NCBI GenBank assembly: GCA_017549485.1
Contig: JAFYUT010000043.1
Location: forward strand, 1 to 49,687
DNA: 49,687 nt
Reading direction: 5' to 3'
Source of the DNA: Akkermansia sp.
GTDB lineage: Bacteria > Verrucomicrobiota > Verrucomicrobiia > Verrucomicrobiales > Akkermansiaceae
Positions 18,697 to 26,500 of this stretch are shown here, in pieces; position 1 is the stretch's first letter; every line of letters begins with the position of its first letter. The notes beneath the pieces were generated by a model. That model saw only the letters and a program-made list of their open reading frames with translations, did no database searches and was not told where the DNA came from. The position numbers and the translations under genes were made by a program.

Positions 18697-19638
18697 TCAA
18701 CGCCGGTAACCTTTTACCGGGGTAAGAAAAGCATCCGGGTCTGCAAACACCTCATTCACACGGCGAATACGCTCTGCACGCTCCGTGGCGTCTTCGCAAC
18801 ATTCGGCGGCCTGCAACTGCAAATCCCGTGCCTCCAGAACATCCTCTCTGGTGCGGGGATTTCGGAGTTTGATAGAAGCCAAACCATTGAGGTAGCGATC
18901 TTTCATTCTCAAAATACGCGGGCGGTTCCCCTGCACGGCCTCTGCCAGATAGCGGTCATAACATGCCAATATGGCAGCACGATTCATAACGTTTTGCTGC
19001 AACTCGGCATCCAATGCTTCCATTTGCTGCTCTGCAGTATAGGTAATACGCCAGCCGCTGACATCATTCGGGTCACATTGCTCCAGTGCCTCCCTCAACC
19101 AGCTGTTGAATCTGCGATAATTATCCGGGTAAACGGCATAAGCAGTAGCTAAATGATAAGCGGCATCCTGCTTAAAGCTGCGGGCAAGCTGCACATGCCG
19201 ATGCACGGCTATGGCAGGCTCCAGCGCCTTAATCACATCCGGTAAGCGAGTCATACCCCCGGTGAAACCGCCCAAGGCATGTCCCTCGGCATCCAATACA
19301 ATAACGGTGGGGAAACCACCCACACGGTACTGTTTTACCAGCGCGTTGTTCTGCTTGAGCAGCTCCTCGGGCAAGCGTGTGGTGCGTGGCAAATCTACCT
19401 CCAAATACACAAACTTATCAGCCCCCCACTCTTCAAAGGCCGGCGTATCCAGCACACGGCGGCGCAATACGATGCAAAAGTGGCACCAGTCGGACCCCGT
19501 GAAGTCCACCAACACCATCTTACCCTCTGCAGCGGCTTTAGCCTTGGCTGCTTCAAAATCAGTCATCCACTCCGCAGCTTGCGCAGGCACCAGAGCCGAC
19601 ACCGCTGCCACAACGGCAAAAATCCATTTTCTGAACAT
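18697..19638 (-). CDS. Exported thioredoxin-fold protein
   Basis: 313 residues with a signal peptide (FRKWIFAVVAAVSALVPAQA). The thioredoxin domain spans about 25-145: VLVDFTGSDWCHFC gives a CHFC redox pair (Cys52, Cys55), and VGGFPTVIVLD carries the cis-proline. The remaining 170 residues are helical and of unknown function (QDAAYHLATAYAV onward). It probably acts as a periplasmic dithiol-disulfide protein. It lies 19 bases downstream of hisF on the same strand, presumably co-transcribed, though no metabolic link to histidine synthesis is evident. Confidence 0.78.
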   Translation of the reverse strand: MFRKWIFAVVAAVSALVPAQAAEWMTDFEAAKAKAAAEGKMVLVDFTGSDWCHFCIVLRRRVLDTPAFEEWGADKFVYLEVDLPRTTRLPEELLKQNNALVKQYRVGGFPTVIVLDAEGHALGGFTGGMTRLPDVIKALEPAIAVHRHVQLARSFKQDAAYHLATAYAVYPDNYRRFNSWLREALEQCDPNDVSGWRITYTAEQQMEALDAELQQNVMNRAAILACYDRYLAEAVQGNRPRILRMKDRYLNGLASIKLRNPRTREDVLEARDLQLQAAECCEDATERAERIRRVNEVFADPDAFLTPVKGYRR

Positions 19639-19657
19639 ATCTCAAAAATCGTTACTA

Positions 19658-20422
19658 TCAAACCATGGGGCGCACCGGTATACCATGGCGGGCAAAGTAC
19701 TCCTTAGCCTGCGCCACCGTGTATTCACCGAAATGGAAGATGGACGCCGCCAACACGGCATCTGCCTTGCCCTCATTGAGAACCTGTACCATGTGGTCCA
19801 AATTACCTGCGCCGCCGCTGGCAATCACGGGTATCTTAACAGCCTCGCTCACGCGGCGGGTAAGCTCTATATCATAGCCATTCTTAGAGCCGTCGGCATC
19901 CATGCTGGTGAGCAGAATCTCCCCTGCCCCCAGTCGCTCTACCTCTCGCGCCCATTCTATGGCATCCAGCTCCACAAAGTTGCGCCCGCCGTGGGTAGAC
20001 ACCTTCCACTGCGTATCGCTCCAGCGCTTGGCATCAATAGCCACTACCACACACTGGCTGCCGAAGGCGTTGGCGCCCTCGCTCACCAGCTCCGGGCGGT
20101 GAATAGCCGCCGTGTTGACCGATACTTTATCTGCCCCGGCATGCAACATACGCCGCATATCCTCTACCGTGCGAATCCCACCGCCCACCGTCAGCGGCAT
20201 AAAACACTGTGCAGCCGTACGCTGCACCACATCTACCATGGTGGCGCGGTGATCACTACTGGCGGTAATATCCAAAAACACCAGCTCATCTGCCTGCTGG
20301 CGGTCATACGCAATGGCACACTCCACGGGGTCTCCCGCGTCTCTCAGGTTCACAAAATTGGTACCTTTCACCACGCGCCCGTTTGTGACATCCAGACAAG
20401 GAATGATTCGCTTCGCTAACAT
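19658..20422 (-). CDS. hisF: Imidazole glycerol phosphate synthase, cyclase subunit
   Basis: With HisH, converts PRFAR and ammonia to imidazole glycerol phosphate and AICAR in histidine synthesis. 254 residues from ATG 20422 ([12 protein letters not shown]), the family length for this (beta/alpha)8 barrel. Catalytic Asp residues are visible in [13 protein letters not shown] (about 11) and [10 protein letters not shown] (about 130); phosphate-binding motifs are TVGGGIR and IASGGAG. The in-frame GTG four codons upstream directly abuts the -10 box and is therefore rejected as start. No other his gene is in the window. Confidence 0.96.
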   Translation of the reverse strand: MLAKRIIPCLDVTNGRVVKGTNFVNLRDAGDPVECAIAYDRQQADELVFLDITASSDHRATMVDVVQRTAAQCFMPLTVGGGIRTVEDMRRMLHAGADKVSVNTAAIHRPELVSEGANAFGSQCVVVAIDAKRWSDTQWKVSTHGGRNFVELDAIEWAREVERLGAGEILLTSMDADGSKNGYDIELTRRVSEAVKIPVIASGGAGNLDHMVQVLNEGKADAVLAASIFHFGEYTVAQAKEYFARHGIPVRPMV

Positions 20423-20434
20423 AGTTCGGCGCAC

Positions 20435-20463
20435 ATTCTACCGCAAGTCTCAAGTGGTTGCAA
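20435..20463 (-). promoter_or_regulatory. Sigma70-type promoter for hisF
   Basis: TTGCAA (20463-20458), 17-bp spacer, TAGAAT (20440-20435); the -10 ends 12 bases before the ATG, predicting a leader of about 6 nt. Confidence 0.5.
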
Positions 20464-20484
20464 GTAAGAAATAAGATTTCAGTA

Positions 20485-20513
20485 TTGCGCAGACACACAT
20501 GGCATGTTATACT
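20485..20513 (+). promoter_or_regulatory. Promoter of the three-gene modular exported-protein operon
   Basis: TTGCGC (20485-20490), 17-bp spacer, TATACT (20508-20513) preceded by TG (extended -10). The -10 ends 6 bases before ATG 20520, so transcription should start on the A of the start codon. Confidence 0.6.
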
Positions 20514-20519
20514 CAGCAC

Positions 20520-21704
20520 ATGAAGCTACAACACCTCATTACCGCCGCCCTGTTTGTTGCCCCCCTTTGCCAAGCCGTGCAAGAAGTACCGTTTACCGAT
20601 GAAGCGGCAAATGCCGCAGAGGCTGCCATGATGCAGCAAGCCCTGCAAGACCATGTACGATGCCTGAAATCTGTATGCGAATTGGTGGAGGGGATTCATG
20701 ATAAAGCAAGTGCAGAGGCTGCCCTGCCCAAAATCAAAACCCGCATGACATTGATAGCAGATTTGTCATTCGCCTTGGGCTACATGGATGAAGCTGAGCT
20801 GATAAAAGCCCACACCGCCGCGGGTGTCGGTGTAGACCGCATAGAAGCCGCTGTCTCCGGGTTGGAAAAAAACAGGTTCTACGGGTGTATGGAGTTAGCC
20901 AAAGTGTTCGGGTACCCGGCTTCTGCCGTGCTGCAGCCCGGCGAGGTTACCCCTGCTCTGCTGCAAACGCTGGGCGCAGAGCTAAAAGCAGCCTTAGGCA
21001 GCAAAATTAACGGTATCAGCGGCGGCCCCGGCTTTACGGAACAAACGGCATGGAAGATGGGTAGCAATCCCGAAAATCTGATGCTTATCGCCACTATTAT
21101 GGAGGCCCTGCCCGGTGCCGAAAAAGAAGACCAAACCCTGGTACGCACCGAGGAAGGCCCCATCTACGGCCGCATGACCTACACCCTGCCCAAAGACGGC
21201 AAGGTATACCGCCTGCAAATGTGGTTTGATATCACGGAGATTATGAAGGCTGAGGAAGCCGCCGCCGCTCAGGAAGAAACAGAAGAGTACACGGAGGAAG
21301 AGACCCCGGAAGAAAAGCCCGTTGTAGCAGTAACCCCGGAGCCTGTTACTCTTGAAGAGCCTGAGGAAGATTTACCCTTACCGCAAACTATCAGCATTTA
21401 CACGGCAGAGGAAAAAGCGGCCATTGTGCAGCAATATGTTCAGTTGTTCAAAGAAACCGTTGAACTCACCTCTCAAATCACCGACCGCGCCTCTGCGGAT
21501 GCCGCTGCTCCTCAAGTAAAAGAACTCACGGCAAAAAGTGCTGCCTTGCCCGTGGATTTTTCTCACATCTCCGCCATGGATATATTGGAAGAAATGGAGA
21601 AAAACGGTGTGAACCCCTACATGATACAGCAAAATATGCATCGCATCCGCGAGGCAGATTTCTATGGCTCTGAGGCTCTGGAGCATGCCATGAGAACCCG
21701 TTAA
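20520..21704 (+). CDS. Exported modular protein: helical FYGS module, GPGFT-TAW module, second helical module
   Basis: 394 residues from ATG 20520, which starts a signal peptide (MKLQHLITAALFVAPLCQA). Three modules follow. Helical module 1 (about 35-130) runs from IHDKASAEAAL to NRFYGCMELAKVFG. The beta-type module (about 165-240) has GGPGFTEQTAWKMG, DGKVYRLQMWFDITE. An acidic Pro/Glu linker (about 245-300) leads to helical module 2 (about 305-394), from ITDRASADAAAPQV to ADFYGSEALEHAM. I know of no described family with this layout. The gene is first of a tight operon with two paralogues (12- and 7-base gaps), suggesting the products act together at the cell envelope. Confidence 0.75.
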   Translation: MKLQHLITAALFVAPLCQAVQEVPFTDEAANAAEAAMMQQALQDHVRCLKSVCELVEGIHDKASAEAALPKIKTRMTLIADLSFALGYMDEAELIKAHTAAGVGVDRIEAAVSGLEKNRFYGCMELAKVFGYPASAVLQPGEVTPALLQTLGAELKAALGSKINGISGGPGFTEQTAWKMGSNPENLMLIATIMEALPGAEKEDQTLVRTEEGPIYGRMTYTLPKDGKVYRLQMWFDITEIMKAEEAAAAQEETEEYTEEETPEEKPVVAVTPEPVTLEEPEEDLPLPQTISIYTAEEKAAIVQQYVQLFKETVELTSQITDRASADAAAPQVKELTAKSAALPVDFSHISAMDILEEMEKNGVNPYMIQQNMHRIREADFYGSEALEHAMRTR

Positions 21705-21716
21705 CTCTCTGTCACC

Positions 21717-22763
21717 ATGAAACTGCATTATCTTCTACCCGCCCTGTTGCTGTGTACAGCCCCTTGCTCGGCACTCAGCATTGAACCCGATACCGAGGTG
21801 CCCACCCTCACGGCATCTCAGAAACGTGTTCTCAACAATACAGCCAAGCAGGTTGCGGATTTTCTGAAAAAATCAGAGAAAGTCTGCGACCTCGCCTCTG
21901 CAGATACTTTTGCGTCAGCAGTCAAAACACCCGTGCCCGAGCTGCAACAAAAACTGCATCAAGCCAAGCTTGAAAAATACGACTTAAACCGGGCTTTAAG
22001 CGCATACGGCTACACTGCCGATGACTTGCTGAAACGAGAATCTGAACTGGCACAAGAATATTTCTACGGCTCAGCTGCTTTAGCAGCAGTATTCGGTGCC
22101 CCGGCAGAGGCCACAGAACAACCGGTACCCGCCCCTGAGGAGGTATTGGAGGTACTGGAGGAACTGCTGGAGGAAAAGGATGACCATTTACCTGCATCTT
22201 TTACGGATGGTGGCCCCGGGTTTACCCGAGATACCGCATGGGAGGCAGATGAAAGCTACGGCAGAAACCCGCAAACGGTTGTTCGCCTGATTCCCGGTGG
22301 CCGTTTTAAGTGTCTGATACATAAAGAACGTGAGATTGACGGCAATTTCTACGATGTCTTTACCTTCGATTTTAAACACGAGGGCAAGCTGTACTCTGCC
22401 GAAATGTGGATAGACGTTACAGACTATGTAGAAGAACGCGAAGAGGAACTCCCCTTCAGCAAAGAAGAAATTGCAGAGGCAGAGCAAAAAATCATCAGCT
22501 TGGGGCTGCAACTTTACACGCTCATGAACAGCGTGCACGACAAAGAATCCGCAGATGCCGCCGCAGAGGCTATGATGCCCCTTTACTCAGACTACATGGA
22601 CATGGTGAAAAATGGTATTTTAGACTATGTATCAGAAGAAAAAGTAAATACAGCTGTGCAACAACAGGGGCACAGTATTGATTTTCTTGATATAAAGGCC
22701 GAAGAATTAGAACACGCAAACTACTACGGCTCTGATAAATTGCGTGAAATCATCAACCGCTGA
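21717..22763 (+). CDS. Exported modular protein, same three-module layout
   Basis: 348 residues with a signal peptide (MKLHYLLPALLLCTAPCSA). Helical module 1 (about 30-120) ends EYFYGSAALAAVFG; the GPGFT module (about 155-240) has GGPGFTRDTAWEAD, PQTVVRLIPGG and HEGKLYSAEMWIDVTDYV; helical module 2 (about 250-348) runs from VHDKESADAAAEAM to NYYGSDKLREI. Compared with the protein upstream the linker between modules is much shorter. It starts 12 bases after the previous stop, with no Shine-Dalgarno sequence. Function unknown; same inference of an envelope or extracellular role. Confidence 0.75.
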   Translation: MKLHYLLPALLLCTAPCSALSIEPDTEVPTLTASQKRVLNNTAKQVADFLKKSEKVCDLASADTFASAVKTPVPELQQKLHQAKLEKYDLNRALSAYGYTADDLLKRESELAQEYFYGSAALAAVFGAPAEATEQPVPAPEEVLEVLEELLEEKDDHLPASFTDGGPGFTRDTAWEADESYGRNPQTVVRLIPGGRFKCLIHKEREIDGNFYDVFTFDFKHEGKLYSAEMWIDVTDYVEEREEELPFSKEEIAEAEQKIISLGLQLYTLMNSVHDKESADAAAEAMMPLYSDYMDMVKNGILDYVSEEKVNTAVQQQGHSIDFLDIKAEELEHANYYGSDKLREIINR

Positions 22764-22770
22764 CCACACC

Positions 22771-23460
22771 ATGAAAACGTACTTAATGATAGCTTTGTCG
22801 GCCGTTACAGCCGTGGCACAAGAGGCAGACTCTACACCCTTGCAGCCCATACAAACAGCACCCTCCTACAGTATAGAAGAAATCACCTACTTACAGGGTG
22901 AATTGCTGCAAATCATGCGCGAAATGGGCAAAATTGACAGCCTGAACACCGCCGATGAGTGGGCTGAGATGACGCCTGCCATTGATATACTGATGCAGCA
23001 GCTGGACCAAGCCGGTATAGACCCGCAAAATATGCTGGAAATTAACGGCCTGGGTGAAACATGGATACTGCAACAGGTAGAACGCCTCAACAGTAACGGG
23101 TTCTATGGCTCTCAAAAGCTGGCCGCAGCATTGGGCTTAAGTATCATGCCGCCCTGCCCTTACACCGCCGAAGAATTATCCGCCGCACAGCAGCGTATGG
23201 TTGAAATTGCGCTTGAAAGCATCTCGCTTCTGGAAGCCGTCAACAACAAAGAAACGGCCGATACCGCAGCAGATAAAATAAACAAGTTTGAAGCAGAAAT
23301 GGTAGAGCTGGATCCCATGCGCAACTATATGGATCACAACCAATTTTTGGACATCTTGAAAGAAAAAGGCTTTACCGCAGAGAGGCTGGATACTGTCAGC
23401 GAGCACCTGCGCAGCAAAGATTTCTATGGTTCCGAGAAGCTTAAAAACCTCAAACTGTAA
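22771..23460 (+). CDS. Exported modular protein: two helical FYGS modules only
   Basis: 229 residues from ATG 22771, giving a signal peptide (MKTYLMIALSAVTAVAQE). It has two helical modules and no GPGFT module: the first ends NGFYGSQKLAAALG, the second runs from VNNKETADTAADKI to KDFYGSEKLKNL. The gene begins 7 bases after the previous stop, without a Shine-Dalgarno sequence, and its stop codon directly abuts the stop of the convergent RmlD-like gene (23460 and 23461), leaving no room for a terminator between them. Confidence 0.75.
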   Translation: MKTYLMIALSAVTAVAQEADSTPLQPIQTAPSYSIEEITYLQGELLQIMREMGKIDSLNTADEWAEMTPAIDILMQQLDQAGIDPQNMLEINGLGETWILQQVERLNSNGFYGSQKLAAALGLSIMPPCPYTAEELSAAQQRMVEIALESISLLEAVNNKETADTAADKINKFEAEMVELDPMRNYMDHNQFLDILKEKGFTAERLDTVSEHLRSKDFYGSEKLKNLKL

Positions 23461-24333
23461 TCAGCGGCTCAAGAACTGAACTACTGTTTTTTTGAGAGTC
23501 TCTTGCACACCGGGCATGTACACCCCGGCTGCATGCAGCTTGGTATTGCTCATAGCCGTGTGAGGCGGGCGTATTTCTCGGAAAAACGCGGCATCTTTCA
23601 GCCGTGTGGCTTTCAGCTCAGGCACGGCAGGCAAGGCCCCGTACTCTGCTGCATACTCTAATGCCAACTGTGCACATGCGTGCCAGCTGACAGGCTCACC
23701 CGTGGCACACACATGGTAAATGCCGTGGGCCTCTGTCGGTATCAGCTCCATTATCACGCGGGCAATATCCTCTGCATGGGTGGGCAGAGAGTACTTATCC
23801 GCAATAGCGGCAAGAGGCCCACCATGCCATGCTTTGCTGAGTATGCTCTCCACAAATGAGGGTTTTGCCGGGTTGCCGCACACCCAAGATACACGCAGGA
23901 TGAGTGCTGTGGATAAAGCCTCCGACACCTGCAATTCTCCTTCACGTTTACTCTCGCCGTACACGCTCACCGGTTTGCACTTGGTGCATTCATCTTTCAA
24001 TCCCGGGCGGCGGCCATCTAACACATAATCGGTAGATAAATGCACAAATCGGGCTCCCGTGTGCCGGCAGGCCAAGGCCATGGCTGCCGGTGCCACAGCG
24101 TTTACCAAGTGGGCACACAGCGGGTCATCCGCACAGGCCTCCAGCCCGCTGATAGCGGCACAATTCACCACGGCATCTGCCCCGCTGTGCAATACAACAC
24201 GGCTCACCACGGCTGCATCCTCCAAGTCACACTCAGCATGCGTGGGCGCACACACCTGCCACCCGGCAGATTGCGCCATGCGGCATACAACTTGACCGGT
24301 TCTGCCGGAGCCTCCGAATACGAGCATTTTCAT
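23461..24333 (-). CDS. RmlD-like sugar-nucleotide reductase (SDR family)
   Basis: 290 residues from ATG 24333. It is an extended short-chain dehydrogenase of the dTDP-4-dehydrorhamnose reductase type, which reduces 4-keto sugar nucleotides with NADPH. Visible: GGSGRTGQV (nucleotide-binding loop, about 6-14), FVHLSTDYVLDG (about 100-111) and the catalytic YGESKREGE (Tyr and Lys, about 128-136), followed by the substrate region ILRVSWVCGNP. RmlD proper works in rhamnose synthesis with rmlABC, none of which is here, so a different sugar or thioester substrate is possible. Start chosen because the promoter ends 6 bases upstream. Confidence 0.82.
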   Translation of the reverse strand: MKMLVFGGSGRTGQVVCRMAQSAGWQVCAPTHAECDLEDAAVVSRVVLHSGADAVVNCAAISGLEACADDPLCAHLVNAVAPAAMALACRHTGARFVHLSTDYVLDGRRPGLKDECTKCKPVSVYGESKREGELQVSEALSTALILRVSWVCGNPAKPSFVESILSKAWHGGPLAAIADKYSLPTHAEDIARVIMELIPTEAHGIYHVCATGEPVSWHACAQLALEYAAEYGALPAVPELKATRLKDAAFFREIRPPHTAMSNTKLHAAGVYMPGVQETLKKTVVQFLSR

Positions 24334-24339
24334 GCCGAT

Positions 24340-24368
24340 ATTATAGCAAGAAGCTGACAGTTTGGCAA
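24340..24368 (-). promoter_or_regulatory. Promoter for the RmlD-like gene
   Basis: TTGCCA (24368-24363), 17-bp spacer, perfect TATAAT (24345-24340), ending 6 bases before ATG 24333: a leaderless arrangement, divergent from the rnz promoter. Confidence 0.65.
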
Positions 24369-24375
24369 GATGCAC

Positions 24376-24404
24376 TTGACAAAGCGGGGCAACTGTGCCA
24401 CACT
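24376..24404 (+). promoter_or_regulatory. Promoter for rnz
   Basis: Perfect TTGACA (24376-24381), 17-bp spacer, CACACT (24399-24404), ending 6 bases before the GTG start at 24411; predicted leaderless. Confidence 0.5.
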
Positions 24405-24410
24405 TCCCCC

Positions 24411-25322
24411 GTGCTTGATATCTGTTTATTGGGAACGGGTGGCACGCAGCCCCTCGTGAATCGTTGGCTCACCTCACTTATGGTGCGCTACAAGGGGCAC
24501 GCCGTTCTCATAGACTGTGGAGAAGGTACCCAAATTGCCGCGCAGAAAGTAGGGCTGAGCCTTAAGCCGGTAGATAAAATTCTCATCACCCATCTGCATG
24601 CCGACCATATCAGCGGTTTACCCGGCCTGCTGCTTACCATGGGTAATATGGGGCGTACGGAGCCCCTCTCCATTGTGGGCCCCGTAGGTACCGAGCGCGT
24701 GGTGTATGCCCTGCGCAGCATTGCCCAAAGCCTTCCTTTTGAAGTACATGTGAGCGAGCTTGATACCGAGGAGCAGCTCATGTACTTTATGGACTGCGAT
24801 ATCACGGCCTTTGCCGTCAACCACGGTATGCCTTGCTATGGTTACAGTTTTTCTTTACCCCGCGCCGGTAAGTTTGATGCAGCCCGAGCCAAAGAACAAA
24901 ATATACCCTTAGAGTTTTGGAACCGCCTGCAAAAAGGTGAAATCATCACCCACGAGGGCTGTACCTATACACCCGATATGGTGCTGGGCCCCACCCGCAA
25001 GGGGCTCAAACTGACCTATTGCACCGACTCCCGCCCCACGGCCTCCATACGCACCGCCGCACATGGCTCAGATCTCTTTATTTGCGAGGGCATGTACGGT
25101 GAGGATGAAATGCTGCCCAAGGCTAAGGAAAACCGCCACATGCTTTTCTCTGAGGCAGCTCAGCTGGCAGCCGATGCCGGCGAGGTAAAAGAGCTGTGGC
25201 TTACGCACTACAGCCCCTCCCTGCCCAACCCCAAAGCGTATCGGGATGTAGCTCGCGCTATTTTCCCCAATACCCAAACCCCGCGCGATGGCTGGTGCAA
25301 AACCCTCGCTTTCGAGGATTAA
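24411..25322 (+). CDS. rnz: Ribonuclease Z (tRNA 3' endonuclease)
   Basis: Cuts the 3' trailer from tRNA precursors; needed particularly for tRNAs without an encoded CCA, such as the tRNA-Gln in this window. 303 residues, the usual short-form length. The metallo-beta-lactamase core is clear: LLIDCGEGTQI, then the HxHxDH motif in THLHADHISGLPG (about 63-75), NHGMPCYGYSF with a zinc-binding His, YCTDSRP, and the final WLTHYSPS. The start is GTG (LDICLLGTGGTQP follows), supported by the promoter immediately upstream. Confidence 0.95.
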   Translation: MLDICLLGTGGTQPLVNRWLTSLMVRYKGHAVLIDCGEGTQIAAQKVGLSLKPVDKILITHLHADHISGLPGLLLTMGNMGRTEPLSIVGPVGTERVVYALRSIAQSLPFEVHVSELDTEEQLMYFMDCDITAFAVNHGMPCYGYSFSLPRAGKFDAARAKEQNIPLEFWNRLQKGEIITHEGCTYTPDMVLGPTRKGLKLTYCTDSRPTASIRTAAHGSDLFICEGMYGEDEMLPKAKENRHMLFSEAAQLAADAGEVKELWLTHYSPSLPNPKAYRDVARAIFPNTQTPRDGWCKTLAFED

Positions 25323-25350
25323 TGCCGTGTTTGCTACTGCCTCTTAAATT

Positions 25351-25495
25351 TTTTCATTTTTTTTGAACAAAATCACACGTTGCAGTGTTTAAACTTTAAA
25401 CAGTATGTGCGAAAGCACAATAAATGTCTTTTTCATGTTATTAAAGTGGTAAGGAAGAACCGAATACCGGGTGGTATTCGGTTCTTCTTCTTTTT
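25351..25495 (+). ncRNA. Structured RNA element, copy A (unrecognised family)
   Basis: Lies between rnz and the tandem thioredoxin gene and aligns with a second copy beyond that gene. Landmarks: TTTTCAT and TTGAAC (25363-25368); an inverted repeat GTTTAAA-C-TTTAAAC (25387-25401); hairpin TGTGC-GAAA-GCACA (25406-25419); an unpaired tract at 25423-25442 that matches copy B at 18 of 20 positions; and a long terminator hairpin (25455-25495). The distance from GNRA-type loop to conserved tract is 8 bases in both copies. It could be a free small RNA or a 3' untranslated element of rnz; I match it to no known riboswitch or sRNA class. Confidence 0.55.
25455..25495 (+). terminator. Terminator of copy A / rnz
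   Basis: Stem AAGAACCGAATACC / GGTATTCGGTTCTT (14 bp) with a GGGT loop, followed by CTTCTTTTT. Confidence 0.9.
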
Positions 25496-25497
25496 GA

Positions 25498-25527
25498 TTG
25501 ACCATCATACGCTGTACATGTTAAAAT
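25498..25527 (+). promoter_or_regulatory. Promoter for the tandem thioredoxin gene
   Basis: TTGACC (25498-25503), 18-bp spacer, TAAAAT (25522-25527), directly after the preceding terminator; start codon 9 bases beyond, leader of about 3 nt. Confidence 0.5.
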
Positions 25528-25536
25528 GTGCTCAGC

Positions 25537-26487
25537 ATGAAACACACCGCATTATATCTTACCTTAGCGGCCGCTCTCTTTATCGGCACGCAACCCGCAG
25601 TGTTTGCTGATTCAGCAAATGAAACGGAGGCCGTATCCGCCAAGCCGAAAAAGAAGAGCAAAAAAAGCTCAAAGAAAGAGGCCGAAATCACCCCCATGGG
25701 CCAAATTCTGCAGCAAACTTCATTTTTCACCGATGTAAAGCCGGACCCCACCGCAACACACTACTTTATCTTGGAGTCTGCCTCTTGGTGTGGCCCCTGC
25801 AAGGCTATTATGCCCAAGATTGTTGAGGAATATCCCAAAATGAAAGCCGCCGGCGTAGAGGTCATTTTGCTTGCCTCAGAGGCTGAGCCCCAAGCAAAAA
25901 AATATCTGGAGGGTTACAACGCAGGATTTGCCGGCATTTTACCCCAGAATATCTCAAGCATACCCGGCTTTGTAAAAGGCAACGGCATACCTAATATGTG
26001 CTTGATAGATGCCCAAGGCAATACTGTTACCAACGGCCACGGCCGCATGGTTTTGCAATGGCGCCAGCTTACCAACCAGCCTGAATCTGCCGGCCCGGGT
26101 GAGGTAGCCGAGACCCTGAAAGAAATGGATTTCGTGAGCGGCAAGCCCTCCAAAAAGGCTAAGTACTACATTTACCTGCACTCTTCTTCCACCTGCTCTG
26201 CCTGCAAAACTTTTGTACCCGGTATTGTGAAAGAGTACAAAAAGATGAAGAAAAAGGATGTAGAGCTTATCCTCGTCAGCCACGATGCCGATGAAGCCGC
26301 CGCCAAAAAATATGTCAAAAGCGAGCGCATTAAGTTCGCCGCTATCATGGATGCCGATGCCCGCAAGCTGCCGGGCTACACCCAAGTAAGCGGTATACCT
26401 GCTGCCACTATTGTTGATAAACACGGCACGGTTCTCAAATCAGGTCATGCTGCCATTGCAACTGAGTGGGAAACTTTCTGCAAATAA
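25537..26487 (+). CDS. Exported protein with two thioredoxin-like domains
   Basis: 316 residues. Signal peptide (MKHTALYLTLAAALFIG...VFA), a Lys-rich linker (KPKKKSKKSSKK), then two thioredoxin-fold domains. Domain 1 (about 55-185) carries ASWCGPCKAIMPKI (Cys85, Cys88) and GNGIPNMCLID with the cis-proline; domain 2 (about 205-316) carries SSTCSACKTFVPGI (Cys220, Cys223) and VSGIPAATIVD. The two halves share order and spacing, pointing to internal duplication. It is probably a periplasmic disulfide reductase or isomerase. Start at ATG 25537; the in-frame GTG at 25528 overlaps the -10 box region. The gene is bracketed by two copies of the structured RNA element. Confidence 0.85.
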   Translation: MKHTALYLTLAAALFIGTQPAVFADSANETEAVSAKPKKKSKKSSKKEAEITPMGQILQQTSFFTDVKPDPTATHYFILESASWCGPCKAIMPKIVEEYPKMKAAGVEVILLASEAEPQAKKYLEGYNAGFAGILPQNISSIPGFVKGNGIPNMCLIDAQGNTVTNGHGRMVLQWRQLTNQPESAGPGEVAETLKEMDFVSGKPSKKAKYYIYLHSSSTCSACKTFVPGIVKEYKKMKKKDVELILVSHDADEAAAKKYVKSERIKFAAIMDADARKLPGYTQVSGIPAATIVDKHGTVLKSGHAAIATEWETFCK

Positions 26488-26500
26488 ATTTTCTGAAAAT

